The notes below the pieces were generated by a model. It was not told the DNA's origin. It worked only from the letters and a program-made list of their open reading frames with translations, and searched no databases. A DNA stretch of 64,000 bases. Source: Auriscalpium vulgare (taxonomy: Eukaryota; Basidiomycota; Agaricomycetes; Russulales; Auriscalpiaceae). Where the stretch lies: contig JAHBBC010000009.1 in NCBI GenBank assembly GCA_019915015.1, positions 744,001 through 808,000 on the forward strand. The letters are read 5' to 3'. The translations under genes were made by a program, and so were the position numbers. This document shows, piece by piece, positions 35,703-46,541 of the stretch (positions are counted from its first letter, which is position 1; each line of letters starts with the position of its first letter).

Positions 35703-36522
35703 GAAGAGGATGGGGTCAAAAGGTGAAAACTGACTTGATACAGAGGGCGCCCATGTCCGTCACCATCAACGTGGAGTCTGCGCGCCACGAAGGCGAAACG
35801 CAGACGCCTGGAGCCGGGAAATTTGACAGGCGCAGGGCCCGTCTACTAGGATTTCGAACATGAGAACTTCCTGGCACAGCCGCGCCAGACCTCCCGGCGG
35901 CGACGCGCAACTCCACTGCCGGGAGATGCCGAAGACTGGCACCCGTGGCTTCAATTGCCCCCATTAATCTGCGTTCATCTTCTCCTACTATCATCGTGTC
36001 CCATCGCGCCCATATGGTTAAGTCTTCCATCTGCTGATGCTGGTGCTACTGACGAACGGGGTCTTGTGCACTCAAATGGACCCGGGATCAGCGCTCATTG
36101 GAGCCCCATCCGCCTGTTGAACCCTGTACATTCTGGACGATCTGGCATGGAAGAAAGCAGGTGCGTATCTGCGAATAAAATGATACAATCATCTTAGGGA
36201 CTCGGAATGGCAGTGGATTTTCAACTTCGGTGCTTGTCGGACGCATCTAACAATGTAATTTTCACGCGTCGCTCAGGCTGGTGAGTTTTTCGGCTGAGAT
36301 GCTGGGGCGCATCCCCGGATACGCTGTGCAGGAGACGCCATCGGCCCGTGGACTGGCATCTGCCGAACTGACTGACCGTTTGGGCTGTCCCGAGTAAATG
36401 TCATGGCGCCACGATTTTTTTCTGTCAGAATTCGTGCGAGCGATCACTTCGAAGAGTTTGATTGTTACAAAAACTGCCATAAGGTCAACCCTGGGCCTCT
36501 TGCTCGCAGAGGGTCCGCAGTC
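35703..36522 (+). repeat. Inverted segmental duplication, copy 2 (partner 25954-26805)
   Basis: Aligns with the reverse complement of 25954-26805, with small indels (an extra 13 or so bases near 35730, for example). It ends about 50 bp before the start codon of the MFS gene at 36576, so this copy forms that gene's upstream region. Confidence 0.85.
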
Positions 36523-36575
36523 TCCCTGATTGTCCACTTCCTTTCAGCGCACAACTCGACCTGGTGTTTACATTC

Positions 36576-38675
36576 ATGGAGTCTGAACGACATGGGCGTG
36601 GCCTCAAGTTCTGGATGACTATGTTTGGCCTGGTCCTCTCTTTCTTCATGGCGTTCCTTGAGGCGGTGCGTCCTCAGCCAATCCATTTGCGCAGACTGAC
36701 GAACCATCTCTAGACTGTTGTTTCCACTGCCCTCCCGACGATAGCTTCTGACCTACATGCCGGCGAATTTTTGTGGGTAGGGACTGCGTACGCGTTGGCG
36801 TTTACCGCTGTTCTACCTACGTGCGGCGGGATAGCAGAGGTGCGTCCTGATCGCCTTTTTATCTGCCCTATCCAATAAAATGGAGCAGGCGTTCGGCCGT
36901 AAGCCCGTGTTACTGTGCTCTCTGGTGCTGTTCGCAATCGGCGGATCGCTCGCGGGCTCTGCGCACTCTATAAACTGGCTGGTATCTGCCCGCGGTTAGT
37001 TCTTGCTTCTACATATGGTGTATTACTGACGCTGCGTAGTTATCTCCGGTGTCGGCGCTGGCGGACTAGGAGCGGCAGTCTCGATCATAATCTCGGACCT
37101 CGTGCCACTGAAGGAGCGTGGGCTCTTCAATGGTTTCCTAGGCTTGTAAGTATATATACACGCGTTCCTTCGTTCTTCGCTGAGATTGACCCCAGAGTCT
37201 GGTGCATCGGAGGTGGTGTGGGTCCTGTCATTGGAGGGTCGTTGACGCACACAGGTCACTGGCGTTGGAGCTTCTGTGAGTGCGTTGTCAGCCCATTGCG
37301 ATAGCGTTAGGCTGAAGTGCCTGGGACCAGTCATCATTATTCCAGTTGCCGGACTCTCCCTTGCGCTGATGGTGCTATTCTATAGAACTCCCACTCCGGC
37401 TGGAAACATAAGGCAGAAGTTGACGAGCGTCGATTGGATGTGCGTTTTCAGCAGTCTGGTCGCAGAAAAACGCTCATCGCCGTCAAAAGAGGCACTGTTC
37501 TCGTTGCCGGAAGCTCGTGCAGCTGCATCATCGGGCTGACTTGGGCCGGTCTTAAATTTCCTTGGGTCTCCGTGCAGACGCTTGCCCCATTGATCATAGG
37601 TGGCATCGGGCTGCTCACCTTTTTTGTGTATGAATTTTGGTGGGCTCGCAATCCCCTGGCAAGTTGATCGATTGTCTTCTTGTTTCTGTGGTTTAAACTT
37701 CGCGGATCTCAGGTGCCTCTCTCTGTGCTATCGAACAGAACGAGCCTGAGCGGGTACGCTCGCACATGAGTTGCCAGGGTAGCGTTCTAATGACTCACGC
37801 ATGAGCAGGTACATCCAAACCTTTATTCTGTCGATGCCCCTCGATGCTTTGCTATGTAAGCCTTTCCTCCGGACTTCGATATCAATTATTGATTCTCTAC
37901 CCACGTAGACTTTCTGCCCGTCTACTTTCAAGCATGCCACGGCGACAGCCCTACCACATCCGGCGTCGACCTCTTCGGGCTCTCCTTCACCGTCGCGCCA
38001 GTTTCCATACTCGCAGGCATCTCGATTTCACACTTCCAGGTCTACCGGCCGCAGATATGGCTCGGATGGAGCATCACTGTCGTGGGCCTCGGCCTTCTGA
38101 GCGTGCTGAAGGCGAACTCGTCGCGGGCAGTAGCCATTGGCTATAGTGCGATCACCGGTGTCGGCATTGGCCTGACATGGTCCTCGTTATATTTTCCCAT
38201 CCTGGCGCCGCTGCCTGTTGAGCTCAATGCGCGAGCCATGTCGTTGTTTGGATTCCTCCGCGCATTCTCCCAGGTACGTCGCCGCACAGCGTTGGCTATA
38301 TTTTGGACTCATCTGTCTGTTGCGCTTCCGCAGGCCTGGGGTGTGTGCATTGGCGGCACCGTCCTTCAGAACCAACTGGTGGTCCACCTGCCGCACGACT
38401 TCTCCTCAATGTACGCGCACAGCGCTCAAATCGCTTACGACGCGATTCCGCAAATTGCGCAGCTCGCGCCGGATTTGCGTAATGATGTGCGCCGTGCATT
38501 CGCGGAGAGCCTGGCGACTATATGGCGCGTGATGCTCGCGGTCTGTGGTCTTGGGCTGATTGTCAGCCTATTGATGGAAGGGCTGGAGATGCATAGCCGG
38601 GTGGACAAGGCGTGGCAGCCTACGGAAGATAAGGCGGCGGCACAGGTGGAAGAGCACTCAGCAGAGAAGGTTTAG
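36576..38675 (+). CDS. MFS multidrug-type transporter (14-helix DHA2-like)
   Basis: About twelve exons. The start MESERHGRGLKFWM leads into helix 1 (MFGLVLSFFMAFLEA), then VVSTALPTIASDLHAGEFLWVGTAYAL, motif A (AFGRKPVLL), AGGLGAAVSIIISDLV, and motif C (GGGVGPVIGGSLTHTGHWRWSF), the antiporter signature of drug exporters. The C-terminal half includes FLPVYFQACHGDSP, GISISHFQVYRPQIWLGW, and the tail YDAIPQIAQLAPDLRNDVRRAFAESL. It should sit in the plasma membrane and export small molecules by proton antiport. Its closest relative in the window is the transporter at 41941-44116, and a relic of a related gene lies at 23138. Confidence 0.9.
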
Positions 38676-39082
38676 TTCATCGTGGAACAGCTATGTACAC
38701 TGGTCTACGGTGTGCATGCTGGAAAAGCAGTTTTCTGTGGGCAATGTTGAAGCCTGGAGAGTGAACAGCCTGTACAGGACGTAATCTATGACACCCGCTC
38801 GGTGAGCCCGAGACCCTGAGTATCTCGCGGATCGGATCGCAGATCTCCTTGGTGTATAGGACCAGAATCTGCGGTGTGCTGAAGGAATGGCGTGGCGGGA
38901 TGAGCCGCGCAAACAATCACAGCGGAAAGGGAAATATCAGCGATTGAGAGGGTGAAAGAAGGGGAGGGACGAACCGTGCCAGACTCGAGTCGAGACACTG
39001 AACCCGGCGCGTTCGGCCTCATGATTGAACGCAGAGTTGACCGTATCACAAGCGGAAGGCGGGAAATTTGCAGACGACAAGT

Positions 39083-39212
39083 CAGACACACGCTCTTGCG
39101 CACCTCTCAACACCTGGAGAAGCGTTGCATCCGCACCATCAGCGCGGGCTGTGGCGCGCCCGAGATGATGGACTCCATGTGAGAGAAAGCATTGCTTCTC
39201 CGGCGCCTACAT
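39083..39212. repeat. Duplicated segment, copy 2 (direct copy at 25816-25950)
   Basis: Shares GACACACGCTC, CATCAGCGCGGGCTGTGGCG, CATGTGAGAGAAAG and TTGCTTCTCCGGCGCC (some with single changes) with the upstream region of the P450 at 25789. No P450 gene follows it here. Confidence 0.8.
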
Positions 39213-39235
39213 CTTGCCGCAGGCGCCCGGCGATA

Positions 39236-39259
39236 GGCGTCGGCCTCGTGGCCGACGCC
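39236..39259. other. Perfect 10-bp inverted repeat, 4-nt loop
   Basis: GGCGTCGGCC, loop TCGT, GGCCGACGCC. Located just right of the repeat copy. Could be a cruciform or protein-binding site; no function assigned. Confidence 0.7.
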
Positions 39260-39439
39260 CAAGAACTTGCCTGGCCTAGATAATTCAGCGTCGTAACGAT
39301 GAAGCGGTGGCTAGCGCCGACCGCCTGTTGTCGAAACGCGGGGCCCGTCGTCGCGAACGTTGAGCAGGCCGAAAAAGCCATCACATTTCTCGTAATGCCG
39401 CCTAGGCAGCTCCGGACGTTCTCAATTAAGGAAAACTTG

Positions 39440-39640
39440 GAGCAAACAGTTATTTCGAGTGGACGAGCTTCTCGGCCCCGGGAGATTAGGGCGTGATTTA
39501 CATGGAAACGGGGACGGGTTGCTGAAAATAAGGTCAATGATTCGAAGGGGCAGGTGGCAATCTCACCTCACTGTCCCCGAGGACCAGGTGACGTGATTTT
39601 CAATCGGGCGTCCGCGGGCTTGGAAATCTGGAAAGAATTG
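39440..39640 (-). pseudogene. Cytochrome P450 3'-end relic
   Basis: The minus strand reads RPIENHVTWSSGTV, an intron beginning GTGAGA and ending TTTTCAG, then NPSPFPCKSRPNLPGP. It matches the last two exons of the intact P450 at 44405-46541 (RPIDTHVTWTSGLV, intron, NVSPFTCNITTRFPG). The rest of the gene is missing, and the intron is retained, so the copy arose by DNA duplication and not by retroposition. Confidence 0.8.
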
Positions 39641-40513
39641 CTTGGTCACTCGGGGCGTGGTAGCGAGGCATGGGTCAAGTACATTCTGCCAAATCCACAA
39701 GGGTCGGTTCTAAGGTGGTTGGTGCCAGAATACCGGACGTGAAGGCTCTGCCAAATATGTCAATATGTGCGTGCAAACGGGATTGACGGCTGGTGGATCG
39801 ATCGCAGCACTGCACATAGAAACCGGCCGCCGATTGGGTTGATGATGCGGGGAGCTCGGAGGCTTCAAGTCGACCGAAAGTTCTGTTGCCAGAAGCCGTC
39901 GTGCTCCTGGCGCCTCCACCCTGGTCGACGTAGCCATATGAGCCGAGGTCTGCCAGCAGTCTTGAGGCTTGAAGCTCGAGCTTGAGATTTGAATCATCGC
40001 AGGAGGTCGACTCGGAGGTGGCTGGTTGGCCGTGAGAATGTGGCGACTCCGGTCCGGGACTCCGGCAACGTCGGCATGAAGGTGGAAGGACTCCTTCGTT
40101 GAATTGCACCGCGGCCGAATGACTACAGTACGTACCCTGGCCATCCGACTACCAAATATTCGTTGACACTATCTCAGCATTGATGCGATATGCTGCGTCC
40201 ACGTCTGGTGCTTGAGGAAGGCGGACTCATGCGTGGTGATCGCAACCTCACGCTCGCTCGACTCTCTTGGGCACAATGGGCGGTCCGTAGGCGCTTCCAC
40301 CTTCTCAGGACACCGCGGGGTCTCGCTATACCAAATTTCTGGGGACGGGCTACTATTTTTCCCGCGCCACGAGCTCTCCAGCTTTTCGCCGTACTCTACA
40401 CGGCACTATCAGCTACTTCGGTGACCCTGGCTTCGCGTATAAGACCCACGGGCCCCATCTAACCTTAATGTGACACCTCTCGCCTCACCACACAGGAACC
40501 TCAGTTCGCCACT

Positions 40514-41873
40514 ATGCAGACCACAGAGTTCTTCCTCCCGGGAAATTCAGCAGATGGTGCGTTGACCATGGCTGTCAAACGGTACACCCCAGTTGCCGTC
40601 GCCAACAATAGAGCCAATGCGGAGGCTGTGTCCATGCTCTTCACCCACAATGTCGGGACTCGTATGTTCATCCGCCTTTCAAGATAACTGTCCGAATGAC
40701 GCATGCACGTTATAGATAAAGAAACTTGGCAGCCAACCATTGAGCGGCTCTTCGAGCTTCAAGCTGCTACTCTCGGAAGCAAAATCTTCATCGCAGAAGC
40801 CTGGGTTATAGACTCACCCAACCACGGCCATGCCGGCGTCCTCAACGAACGCGCGTTCCTCGAGCGACCTAATGGCATATGTGCGCGCCACAACGCTCAC
40901 ATCAACATACCTCTGATTTGCAGCATACAGCGGCGCATGAGTGTGGACGAGGCGTACAAACGCTCTTCAACTCCGGGCTGATGCGTGCCGGTATTAAATG
41001 CATCGGCGTCGGACATTCCGCCGGAGCCTGTGTCATGTAAGTGAATTCGCCGAGTGATATCTGACGACTACTGCTAAATGAGGTTGTGTACAGCGTCCTC
41101 TCCACGATGGGGTACCATGCGGCCGACCTCCCACTTGCGTCCATCATACTCGTCGAACCTGCCATGTTGACCCAAGAGATTGCTGCCAAGGCCGTGGCGG
41201 AACCCGCCATAGCTATGGTAGCCGTCATTAAAGCCGCTCAAGCGCGCCGCGATGTGTGGGCATCGCGAGATGAGGCTGAGCAATATTTCCGGAGGCGCCT
41301 TCCTTGGAGCCGGTGGCATCCTGCCGTCCTCCAGCAGTTCGTGGTGTGTGCCAGCGTCCTTCCGCGTCTACGCCTTGAAGCCAAACTCAAATTCCTATTT
41401 GATCTCTACCAGGAACACGGGCTCAAAAACCTGCCGAGCCTGACGCACCGCGGTCAGACGAACGGAGTCACTCTCGCCTGCACGAAGACACAGGAAATTG
41501 CGGGATATGTATACTATCAGGATGGCATGGATGCCATGAACCGTTTCGAAGAAATCGCCGCCACTATCCCGACGCACTGTATACTCGGGTCTGAGATCGA
41601 TGTGGTGTGAGTGTGTGTCATGTATGTTGGCACGGCACTCACTGGTGTCGAAGTCCCGAGGCTGTCCATAATGCTTGTATCGAGGCTGGTCGGTCTTCGG
41701 TTCAGCGTATCGCAGGAGCAGGCCACCTGGTAAACATTTTGGCCCTCTCAATGCACGTTCCTTGTGTTAACCATGCTGGATAGGTCGTACAGGAGAATCC
41801 GGCCGAGCTTGCATCGGCCATATGGAGAGCTTCGAAGCAAATGGACTTCGAGCCCGTGTCTGCTAGGCTGTGA
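40514..41873 (+). CDS. Alpha/beta hydrolase with PTS1-like C-terminus (MpaH/Akt2-like family)
   Basis: Six exons or so. The first (MQTTEFFLPGNSADGALTMA, to LFTHNVGT) is followed by ETWQPTIERLFELQ and AWVIDSPNHGHAGVLNE, a segment characteristic of fungal acyl-CoA-hydrolase-like proteins of secondary metabolism. The nucleophile elbow is GVGHSAGAC; the catalytic His is in RIAGAGHL, immediately before an intron. The last exon runs VVQENPAELASAIW to a C-terminal ARL before TGA at 41871. ARL fits the peroxisomal PTS1 pattern [SAC][KRH][LM]. MpaH of mycophenolate biosynthesis is a peroxisomal acyl-CoA hydrolase of the same broad family. Location in the peroxisome and an acyl-CoA-type substrate are inferences. 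The neighbouring MFS and P450 are convergent with it. Confidence 0.84.
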
Positions 41874-41940
41874 TAACAACAACCTAGCAGTGATAACAAC
41901 AAACATCTGTATAGTACATACAGTACACGGTGAGAACAAG

Positions 41941-44116
41941 CTATGCTTTGCTGTCGATGTTTGGACTAAGCTCTGTAGACGCTTCTCTTGTCCATTTCGC
42001 ATCCTTCTCGGTGTGTAGCGGAAGGTTCGATAAAGGTAAGCTCGATAGAAGACCTAGTCCGGCTACACCGATGAGAACCCTCCAAACGATGTTCAAAGAA
42101 GACGCAAAAGCCTTGCGAACTTCACTCCTGGTGGGCTCCGGGAGCTGAGCGATCTGTGGGATTACAGCGTACGCAATGCTGACCCCAGGCCCGAATCCAG
42201 TGGTTTGATCAAACAAATCAGGCGTAAGGTGATCTTGCAAGTAGTTCTGCAATATCGCGCCCGCGAATGTGACGCCCCAAATCTAACAAAGCAACCGTCA
42301 ACATTTGTATGAACTCAGCAAGACAACCGAGGCGTACTGGCGTCAAGCACCGCAGGAAGACGAAGAGCGACAGCGCCGGCGCAGTGGACGTCACTGGCAG
42401 CGCGGCGAGCACGGGAAAATATGCAGTCGCAAAGATGGCGCCGATGCCGGTCCCGAGGATGACTTGGTAGCCGATCGACGTCGCGCGTTGTGTGTTCTCG
42501 TCCATGGAGCTCAGGAGCCCCAGGCCGATAACGACGAGGCACCAGGCGAGCCACAGCTGCACTCGGTAGCGCTTCAAGGCCCGGACGCTGATTCCGGCAG
42601 AGATAGCGCCGAGCCCTTGCGCCCAGCAGAGCCCGAATAGCTCGATGCCAGACCCTGTCGGTGACGAGCCCCGGCAGGCTTCGTAGTAAACTGGGAGGTA
42701 GTCTAGACGGAAGGACGGAATCAGATGACTGTCGCAGAGGAGGATAATGCTTACAGATAACGGTCACCAGGATGAGGCCGCATATTGCGATCTGTAGATA
42801 GCTGATAGTCCGTCAGACATGGCTGTAACACAATATGCAGTGGTACGCACCCACTCGCGCTATTTCGATTGGATATGAGAGATCGAGGGACCTGTGGATG
42901 TGTGAGGACTCAGAGGAGACAAGCTTGCATGAATTTAGCGACTAACCATTGGTGACGCACAAAAGTTCCATTCATAGATGGCAAATGCTACGATGCCGAG
43001 ACATCCCGCGCAAATTGAGACTATAACGGGTGCCGACTTCCATGGATGAATGAGGCCACCCCACGTCAGCCCGATCGCGCACGACGTCGTCCCACCCATG
43101 ACAAGAATGTTTCCCCTGTGCGTGTCGTCTTGAACACGAGAGCAGACTCGAGGAAGGACAAACTCACAGCCAATCTACCTGGGCAAGTTTCGCGCGCCAA
43201 TGTCCTGCTGGTGTCGGGACCCGCAGACAGAGAATCACGAGGACGGCGACAAGCCCCGCGGCCGGCACATTGAGATCTGCGAAATGTGAGGGGCTCGTTT
43301 GCACACCGAAACATCAGAATGAGCTCACAGAACAGCCAGCGCCAGGTCGTATGGTGGGATAGTCCACCGCCAACGACTGGACCTATGCCGCCGCCAATCG
43401 CCCACGTCCTGCGGTCCATGAGATCATGCGACAACGGAGGCAGGGAAACAACGAACAAGCCAAATAATCCGTTGTACGCGCCGCGCTCTTCGAGAGTTAC
43501 AAGATCGGACAACACGATCTGCGTCAGCGCGTATATACCGCCCGCGCCCGCGCCTTGAAGAGCTTTGAATTATGTTTTCATCAGCGCACTACAAATCGTG
43601 CGCGAGAAATTGAACCTACTCCGGGCTCCAATGAGCATACTCATGCTTTGCGCGGCACCAGAAAGAGCGCCACCGAGAGCGAACAGGAATAATGAGCCCA
43701 GTAGTACGGGTTTCCGGCCGATGACCTGTTTTAAGGTGATATGAAGGCCGTGTGTGCGCAAGGAAACATAGACCCACCTCCGCCAAGGCGCCGCTCAAAG
43801 GCAGGAGAGCCGCGCCCGCGATAGCGTATGCACTGGCTACCCACAGAAATTGAGAAACGTGAAGGTCGGCTACAATTGTGGGAAGCATGGTCGAGACGGC
43901 GTACTGCAACGGCGGATGTCAGTGAGGATAGTGAACCAGTGTTGACGAACGTACGCTTTCGAGGACTGCGAAGAAAAGCGCCAGCAACAGTGCTAGCAGG
44001 ACGAGCCAGAAGTTCGGACCCTTTCGGGACGACCCATCGTTAGTACCGGCGGGCATGATTGCAACGTCTGGCTCATCGGAGCGGTGTTTCTCAGTCTTGG
44101 GAAGAGCGGAAGACAT
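41941..44116 (-). CDS. MFS multidrug-type transporter (14-helix DHA2-like)
   Basis: Starts MSSALPKTEKHRSDEPDV with a polar N-terminus, then FWLVLLALLLALFFAVLES and STMLPTIVADLHVSQFLWVASAYAIAG. Motif A is GRKPVLL, and motif C is GGGIGPVVGGGLSHHTTWRW. Later blocks are GISVRALKRYRVQLWLAW, VILGTGIGAIFATAYFPVLAALPV, and the tail IAYAVIPQIAQLPEPTRSEVRKAFASSL, close to the tail of the transporter at 36576. At least ten short introns. The ATG at 44116 is chosen over 44155 because the extra 13 residues look unrelated. It is convergent with the hydrolase (67 bp apart), and its promoter faces the P450 3' end. Likely a product exporter; substrate unknown. Confidence 0.9.
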
Positions 44117-44404
44117 CCCGTTGAAGGGCAGAAGCAAACGAAGGGGAGAATTCACGAAGGTCCCGGATCCCAGTGAGGTGGTCCCACAGCGTTATCATGA
44201 ATCGGCTGCAACAGACACCGAGGCGGCGGTCTCGTACTGGTTTCACTTTTTTGACACATTCCCCGCGCTACGGCAGCTCTTCTCAGCGCCGATGAGCTCA
44301 CGCATCGAATGCTTCAGTAATTGGTTAACATAACGTCCTGCGCGAGATAAGGTACATACTACCATTCCTCGAACATCGCAGGAGGTCGCAGAAGAGACTA
44401 TCGG

Positions 44405-46541
44405 TCAATCGACATCGACGAGAAGACTCTCCGCTCCGGGGAACCTGGTCGTGATGTTGCACGTAAATGGGGAGACATTACTGTGCAAGATCAAACAATA
44501 TGTCACTATCGAACGGTAATTGATCGCACCTCACAAGCCCGGAGGTCCAAGTGACGTGAGTATCAATCGGGCGCCCAGTGGCGTCCACCGGCTTCGAAAT
44601 CTGGAACATCTGTAGGATGGAAGCTAGGGCAAGCCATATGGAGTCCTCGGCGAAATAGCGACCGGGACAGATCCTAGACGAGGTAGCAGTGAGCCCGCGA
44701 CACGGTCACAGAGAGACGGGATTCATATACCTTCGACCAAAACCAAAGCTCATACGAAACGGATCGAACGTGGAATCGTCCTGCGACAAATGGCGTTCGG
44801 GGTCAAAGCGGTCGGGGTCCTCGTAGATTGTCTTGTCGTGAAGCATGGCACTGCGGCAGAGGACCGCAGATGAGCAAGTGATGAATGATTGGCAGGGATT
44901 TGCCTACTGCAAGTTCGCAATGACAATAGTCTTCTCCGGGATAAACATACCGCGATATACCTCGTCCTGCGTGGTGCAGTGGGGCACTCCTGTCGTGGTC
45001 GATCAACGCAGTCCGACGTGAAATGGTCGATGTACGCTACCTAGCGGTGTGACGACCTTCCAGCGGAGTACCTCCTTCAGAAGTGCCCCTACATACGGCA
45101 GCTTACTGCGATCTTCGTATGCCGGCAGTCGGTCCCTACCAATGACCTGGTCGAGCTCACGATGTGCTCGTTCCTGGACATCCGGGTAGCGCATCAATGC
45201 CAATATGGCATTCGTCAGCGCCGACGCAGTCTGCAGAGTCCCACCGGTGAGAGAACACCTTCAGCAGGAAAGAACGGCGTACCGTATCGGCACCAGCTGT
45301 ATCCAACAAATAGAAGGCGCGTTAGTCACTTGCGTCGAGAGTCACGAGTAGAGACTAAGCCCATTACCACTGTACACTACCCCGCCACAATTCTTGATGA
45401 GCACGTCGTCTATATCCTCTCCGGACACGGCTCTGTCTAGCAGAGAGCTCACCAGCGAAGGCTGAGCAGTCCCATTGGCCTAGAAGGTGTTATCTGAGTG
45501 TAATGACTTAGCCACTTGCGTCGACGTACCAGGCGCTCTTTCAACATTTGAAAAGGGGCTTCCCGCATCATAGTTGAGAGCTTCGTGGAGTGCCGTCCTA
45601 GACGGAGGAAGGAAGCGCCAGGAAACCATGTTGGTAGGTATTTTACTGGGACCACGGGTGAGTGAAGGACGTGACCGCAGAGAGAAGTGACGACGCACAT
45701 GCGGGCATGAAATCAACGAGAGCGCTCAACGACGGGGTCTTGCTTCCCAAGTCACGAATTTCCTCTGCTAAACGCACAAACTTGTCGTCCTTGGGCGCGA
45801 CCTCGTATCCATACGTCACCATCATGATGATAGCGCCCGCCATCCTGAGAGGTCCGATGATCAGGCTTCCGGCCACGCTGTGATGAAACAAGGGCGGACC
45901 TCTTCAGATGCGGCACGAAATCAATGGGTTGTTCCAGAAGGTTTCGAAGTAGAACCAACACTTCGCGCTGCATGACTGGATGATGGTGTTTAGTGACGAC
46001 GCTCGGTTGAAAAGACTGTTGGACTAGGCGACGATGAGCCGCGAAGCCCTCGTGGTACGACATAACCACCAGGTTCCAGTCCCACCCCTTCCTGAAAACA
46101 CAAGGTTACTCGGATGTAGACATACGCACGGAGGACAATATACTCACAACTCTTTGAGGAGAGGTAGACGGGGGCGATCGGAGAACACGGCGCTTCGCTT
46201 GTCGAGGAGGTCGTTGGCCGCTTGGAACGAGTTTAAGACTAGGATATTCTTCCCAAGGACTTGATAATACACGATGTCGCTCCCTTGTGCCAGCCATTAA
46301 CGCTATAGCCGAGCTACTGAGAGATGTGGTACGCACCAAGCTCCTCCGACATTCTCATGTATTCCAGCCACTCGTTGTTGCCCCTGGGAATGTCTCGCAG
46401 GTTTCCGACCAGAAACTTCGGTTTAGGACGAGGTGGATAGGGAAAGCCATAAGGATTACGAGACTTCCGGAGTCGCCAGACTCGGAGTGCGTAGAATAGA
46501 AGGATCCCGCCGAAGATGCTGCAGAAAGCAGCGAGGTACAT
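44405..46541 (-). CDS. Cytochrome P450 monooxygenase, multi-exon
   Basis: The N-terminal anchor MYLAAFCSIFGGILLFYALRVW precedes a proline hinge (PYPPRPKPKFLVGNLRDIP). Next come the C-helix HRRLVQQSFQPSV, the I-helix AGADT|TAS (split by an intron), the ExxR motif EVLRWK, DPDRFDPERH, and the heme loop FGFGRRICPGRYFAEDS, with an intron between the two Arg codons. The last intron uses donor GTGCGA and acceptor CACAG, giving SGLVSNVSPFTCNITTRF and a TGA at 44405-44407. The P450 relic at 39440 supports this splice. Without splicing, the frame would stop at 44478. The layout is that of Agaricomycete P450s such as the CYP5144 or CYP5037 groups (family not assigned). It lies in tandem with the MFS gene and close to the hydrolase. 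Confidence 0.9.

Larger units (their letters stand above)
38676..40513. other. 1.8-kb spacer with repeat copy and P450 relic
   Basis: No intact gene. It contains the direct repeat copy at 39083-39212, a perfect hairpin at 39236-39259, a P450 3'-end relic at 39440-39640, and the promoter of the hydrolase at 40514. Confidence 0.55.

Noticed and set aside
44405..44480. Stop at 44478 as the end of the P450
   Set aside because: Splicing at GTGCGA/CACAG adds a typical P450 C-terminus (NVSPFTCNITTRF), and the relic at 39440 keeps the same intron position.
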